DNA from: an uncultured Bacteroidales bacterium
GTDB lineage: Bacteria; Bacteroidota; Bacteroidia; Bacteroidales; UBA932
Assembly: GCA_905235775.1 (NCBI GenBank)
Contig: CAJOMY010000121.1
Location: 1-5,573, forward strand
Length of the DNA stretch: 5,573 nucleotides
Direction of reading: 5' to 3'
How positions within the stretch are numbered: the stretch's first letter is position 1; every line of letters begins with the position of its first letter. A program made the position numbers and the translations under genes. Under the pieces are notes generated by a model. The model saw only the letters and a list, made by a program, of their open reading frames with translations, had not been told where the DNA came from and made no database searches. Shown piece after piece: positions 5,551 to 5,573 of this stretch.

Positions 5551-5573
5551 TTTACCCGGCAGACGCTCGCAGG
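5551..5573. repeat. Second copy of the direct repeat, cut by the window edge
   Basis: All 23 available bases equal 5480-5502. The bases just before the two copies differ (CC against GG), so the left boundary is at the first T. The right boundary is beyond the window. Confidence 0.8.

Noticed and set aside
5480..5573. CRISPR array
   Set aside because: Only two copies are visible, the intervening 48 bp would be long for a spacer and is itself GC-rich and hairpin-forming, and no cas gene is nearby.

Overview
The window looks like chromosomal core DNA from a GC-rich member of the Bacteroidetes, probably Bacteroidales. Four things point there. Several genes have a TAnnTTTG box, the Bacteroidetes -7 promoter element. 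Start codons lack Shine-Dalgarno sequences. The tRNA gene does not encode its CCA end. The adenosine-kinase-type PfkB protein and the DUF6913-like protein resemble Bacteroidales versions. The genus cannot be fixed from sequence alone; a GC-rich lineage such as Rikenellaceae/Alistipes is only a guess.

Layout. Positions 1-243 hold the 3' end of an NADPH-dependent glutamate synthase-type flavoprotein, closed by a clear intrinsic terminator (251-282). A YitT-family membrane protein (291-1217) follows on the same strand, then tRNA-Arg(TCT) (1305-1378) with its own promoter and a short leader hairpin. Convergent to the tRNA on the minus strand are asnA (2457-1420, ammonia-dependent asparagine synthetase) and, upstream of it, an LPG-synthase/flippase-type membrane protein (3478-2498). 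The asnA promoter overlaps the 3' end of that membrane-protein gene.

A 42-bp intergenic region (3479-3520) separates the flippase-like gene from a plus-strand three-gene operon: adenosine kinase/PfkB (3521-4522), a DUF6913-like protein (4519-5004) and a small multidrug-export (COG2426) family membrane protein (5001-5474). Both junctions in this operon are ATGA overlaps, so translational coupling is likely. Each divergent gene has a -7 box almost touching its start codon, so both mRNAs may be nearly leaderless.

After the last stop codon, a 23-bp sequence occurs twice with a 71-bp period, and the second copy runs to the window edge. This looks like the start of a tandem or interspersed repeat and is the least explained element here. 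The genes are mostly ordinary housekeeping functions: nitrogen assimilation and asparagine synthesis, purine salvage, and membrane proteins of poorly known substrate. I see no mobile element, CRISPR array or defence system.
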